Assembly: GCA_019420325.1 (NCBI GenBank)
Contig: JAHZHK010000034.1
Span: 411 to 25,656 of the forward strand
DNA length: 25,246 nucleotides
Reading direction: 5' to 3'
Origin: Coriobacteriaceae bacterium
GTDB taxonomy: Bacteria; Actinomycetota; Coriobacteriia; Coriobacteriales; UMGS124
Positions 22,969 to 25,246 of this stretch are shown here, piece after piece. Under the pieces are notes generated by a model. The model saw nothing but the letters and a program-made list of their open reading frames with translations, had not been told where the DNA came from and searched no databases. The translations under genes were made by a program, and so were the position numbers. Position 1 is the first letter of the stretch. Each line of letters starts with the position of its first letter.

Positions 22969-25246
22969 GTGGATGCGTTTCGTGTTGGGGGAGCGGCTCG
23001 CCGGCTACTTGCGGTGTTTGTTGCCGGGCTGGCTGTCACCTTGTGTCTTGGGGTCCTGAGCTCGCCTTCCTGGGCGGAGGAACCTGCTACGTCGCAGGTG
23101 AAGGTGGATGCGAGTTCCCAGGTAGAAAGGCCGGTCGATGTTGTAAGCCCCGACCCCGCTTCCGGGTCCGATACCGACATCTCACGGACGGATGTGGCCG
23201 ACGGCGCCACAGATTCGGCTGCCCCCGAGCCCGATGCCGCGGGTTCTACCGTCTCCGAGCCCGGCATTGCTGACCCTGTCATCTCCAAGCCAGATGCCGC
23301 TGGCTCTGCCGTTTCTGAAATCAGCACCGCCGGCTCTGCGGACCTTGAACCCGGTGCCGACGCATCAGCATCAGGCATAACCGTCGCCGCGAACCCCGGT
23401 TTCATCCCCGGGCCCGATGTCTCCTCTCAACAGGCGTTTATCGGTGAGGCGGCCAGCCGTGAGGATGCGGGTGCCTCGTCTCAGATGTTCCCGGCTGGCA
23501 GCTCCGTCACGAGCGACCCTTCTCAGGTGCCCGAATACGACGTTGCAGCCGACACGGAGCCTGAGGGGAGCTCTGTCCCCATGGGCTACGGCTCCGCCGA
23601 TGGCCCTGCGGCCAATGTCCCCGTCGCCTACTCGGCCACGGTGTACTCGGGGGATTGGAGCTACTACGAGTCCAAGGATGACAACGGCAACACGGTCTAC
23701 GTCCTCGACGGCTACTATGGCTCGGCGAGTTCCATCACACTGCCGGCACAGCTCGACGGCAAGCAGATATACGGTGTGAACTTCTATGGCGGCGGCCTGC
23801 CCAAGACGGTGACCTCGGTCACGTTCCCCGCCACCATCAAAGAGATCGGTGCCTCGTGCTTCAGCTACACCAAGGTCTCCAAAGTCACGTTTCCCTCGAA
23901 CTCCCAGCTCGTGAACATCGGTGAGTGCGCATTTGAGAATACGCCCATCACGTCGTTCGTCATTCCCCAAAACGTGAAGACGCTCGGGCACGACGCGTTT
24001 CGCAACTCGCTCCTCACGAAGCTGACGCTGAACGTCAACCTTGAGCCCATGGTGTACGTGGGCAACGTGATTTCGGGCAGCAACACCTATCAGGTGACGG
24101 AGCATTACAACCCGTGCGGCGGTTGCCCAGCCGTGACGTTCGTGGTCCCCTCCAATGCTAAGAACTACAAGGTAGTGAACGGTGCCCTGCTTTCCCGCGA
24201 CGGCACCATCCTCTACGCTCAGACGTCTAATCTGGGCGGCGGCACATACACGGTGCCGTCCACTGTGACGACCATCGGTTCCTACGCGATGTGCAACAAC
24301 GCCACGTTCTCCAACATCGTGTTGCCCCAAGGCCTTACCAGGATGGAGCAGTACTGCCTGTACGGCACGGCCATCCAGAGCCTTGATATGCCCGACTCGG
24401 TGACGTGCGTGCAGGGCTACATCTGCTCAAACTGCAACCAGCTCCGCAGCGTCCGTATCAGCAACAATTTGGCCGAGCTGGGCGAATGCGCAGGTTGGGA
24501 GTGTTTCTTCAGCTGTCCGAACTTGGCAAGCGTCACGTTGGGGTCGAGCCTGCGCACTATCGGCAACGCGTGCTTCGCTGGTTCGGCCATCACCAGCATC
24601 GACCTGCCTTCGAGCCTGGTGCAGATCAACTATGGCGCGTTCGGCGACTGCAAGCAGCTTGCACGTGTAACAGGCGGGCAGAACCTCAAGTACATCTATA
24701 GGTATGCGTTCCGTTACGCGCCCATCACGGGCTTCCCCTTTGGCTCCGGCCTCAGGTTTGTCTCCAACGAGGCGTTCTTTGGCTGCGGTTTCACCCCCAG
24801 CTACCCCTCGTATCTCGACGAACAGCCCGACGGCTATTACAAGTACGACGGCACCCTGTCCGTGGAGGCGCAAGTAAGCTACTCTAAGGCGTTCGAAGTG
24901 CTCGACCTGGTGAATCAGGAGCGCGCCAAGCAGGGACTGTCCGCGCTCACGATGGATACCGACCTCTTGGCGGTCGCAATGCAGCGCGCCGCCGAGACCT
25001 CCATCGTGTTCGACCACACACGCCCCACGGGTCAAAAGTGCTTCACTGCCAGCTCCAAGATGACCCGCGAGAACATCGCCGTGGGCTCCACAACGGCTCA
25101 GGGCGTCATGGACCAGTGGATGAATTCTTCGGGCCATAAGGCGAACATCCTGAGCTCGGACAGCACCTCCATCGGCATCGGCTGCGTCACGGTGTCGGGT
25201 CGCACGTTCTGGGTTCAGTGCTTTGGCACGACTGCCGCCTCCCCGG
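22969..25246 (+). CDS. secreted BspA-like leucine-rich-repeat protein with CAP domain, 3' partial
   Basis: An open frame that starts with GTG 22969, five bases after GGAGG (22959-22963), and runs off the right edge with 759 residues visible. A signal peptide (RRLLAVFVAGLAVTLCLGVL) ends at SWA. Residues about 37-220 are a Ser/Pro/Asp-rich spacer with loose SEPDAAGS-type repeats. About 240-610 are LRR_5 (BspA/TpLRR) repeats, with units such as VTSVTFPATIKEIGASCF and ITSIDLPSSLVQINYGAF. From about 638 a CAP/SCP domain begins (VLDLVNQERAKQGLSALTMD), with FDHTRPTG, RENIAVG and SGHKANILSS carrying the usual His and Glu positions. BspA-type repeats often bind host or microbial surfaces; bacterial CAP domains have no settled activity. 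Its wall anchor, if any, must lie beyond the window. It is probably a surface adhesin-like protein. Confidence 0.9.
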   Translation, partial: MDAFRVGGAARRLLAVFVAGLAVTLCLGVLSSPSWAEEPATSQVKVDASSQVERPVDVVSPDPASGSDTDISRTDVADGATDSAAPEPDAAGSTVSEPGIADPVISKPDAAGSAVSEISTAGSADLEPGADASASGITVAANPGFIPGPDVSSQQAFIGEAASREDAGASSQMFPAGSSVTSDPSQVPEYDVAADTEPEGSSVPMGYGSADGPAANVPVAYSATVYSGDWSYYESKDDNGNTVYVLDGYYGSASSITLPAQLDGKQIYGVNFYGGGLPKTVTSVTFPATIKEIGASCFSYTKVSKVTFPSNSQLVNIGECAFENTPITSFVIPQNVKTLGHDAFRNSLLTKLTLNVNLEPMVYVGNVISGSNTYQVTEHYNPCGGCPAVTFVVPSNAKNYKVVNGALLSRDGTILYAQTSNLGGGTYTVPSTVTTIGSYAMCNNATFSNIVLPQGLTRMEQYCLYGTAIQSLDMPDSVTCVQGYICSNCNQLRSVRISNNLAELGECAGWECFFSCPNLASVTLGSSLRTIGNACFAGSAITSIDLPSSLVQINYGAFGDCKQLARVTGGQNLKYIYRYAFRYAPITGFPFGSGLRFVSNEAFFGCGFTPSYPSYLDEQPDGYYKYDGTLSVEAQVSYSKAFEVLDLVNQERAKQGLSALTMDTDLLAVAMQRAAETSIVFDHTRPTGQKCFTASSKMTRENIAVGSTTAQGVMDQWMNSSGHKANILSSDSTSIGIGCVTVSGRTFWVQCFGTTAASP

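Noticed and set aside
1..25246. tRNA/rRNA genes, insertion sequences, attachment sites
   Set aside because: Both strands were scanned by eye for tRNA-like cloverleaf ends, transposase motifs and terminal inverted repeats; nothing convincing was found. A covariance-model search was not possible.

Overview
The window looks like a cell-envelope region of a Gram-positive, high-GC Actinomycetota, most probably a gut-type Coriobacteriia (Collinsella/Olsenella-like). This is inferred from codon and base composition, actinobacterial-style TAnnnT -10 boxes, SLH and NlpC/P60 wall enzymes, a TagH-like exporter ATPase and the absence of any outer-membrane gene. The genus is a guess. No RNA gene, CRISPR array, transposase or phage gene was seen.

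Layout: (1) 1-3620, visibly AT-richer than the rest: two glycosyltransferases, a GT2-GT4 fusion cut by the left edge and a GT2. (2) 3778-8434: a membrane acyltransferase, a GT2 transcribed divergently from it, and a two-gene polysaccharide ABC exporter whose ATPase carries an extra membrane helix and an extracytoplasmic domain, as in TagH. (3) 8522-13343: an initiating undecaprenyl-phosphate sugar transferase, a divergent EpsD-like GT4, and a membrane-anchored DUF4012 protein. (4) 13484-16456: a 990-residue GT2-DUF4422-GT8 fusion. (5) 16709-25246: three exported surface proteins. Two share one chassis (signal peptide, Pro-rich stalk, three SLH modules, two Ig/PKD-like modules) but carry different peptidoglycan enzymes: an L,D-transpeptidase in one, an N-terminal amidase-like domain plus C-terminal NlpC/P60 in the other. 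The third is a BspA-type leucine-rich-repeat protein with a CAP domain, cut by the right edge.

How it may work together (inference): the sugar transferase loads the first sugar on undecaprenyl phosphate, the GT2/GT4/GT8 enzymes extend it, the acyltransferase decorates it, and the TagH-like transporter exports it as a wall glycopolymer. The SLH proteins encoded alongside may dock on such a glycopolymer while remodelling peptidoglycan. No polymerase/flippase pair, LCP ligase or CsaB pyruvyltransferase is visible here, so the pathway is incomplete within the window.

Genes change strand often and most have their own start region. Three convergent or terminal junctions have strong hairpin terminators. 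One divergent pair appears to share a two-way -10 element.
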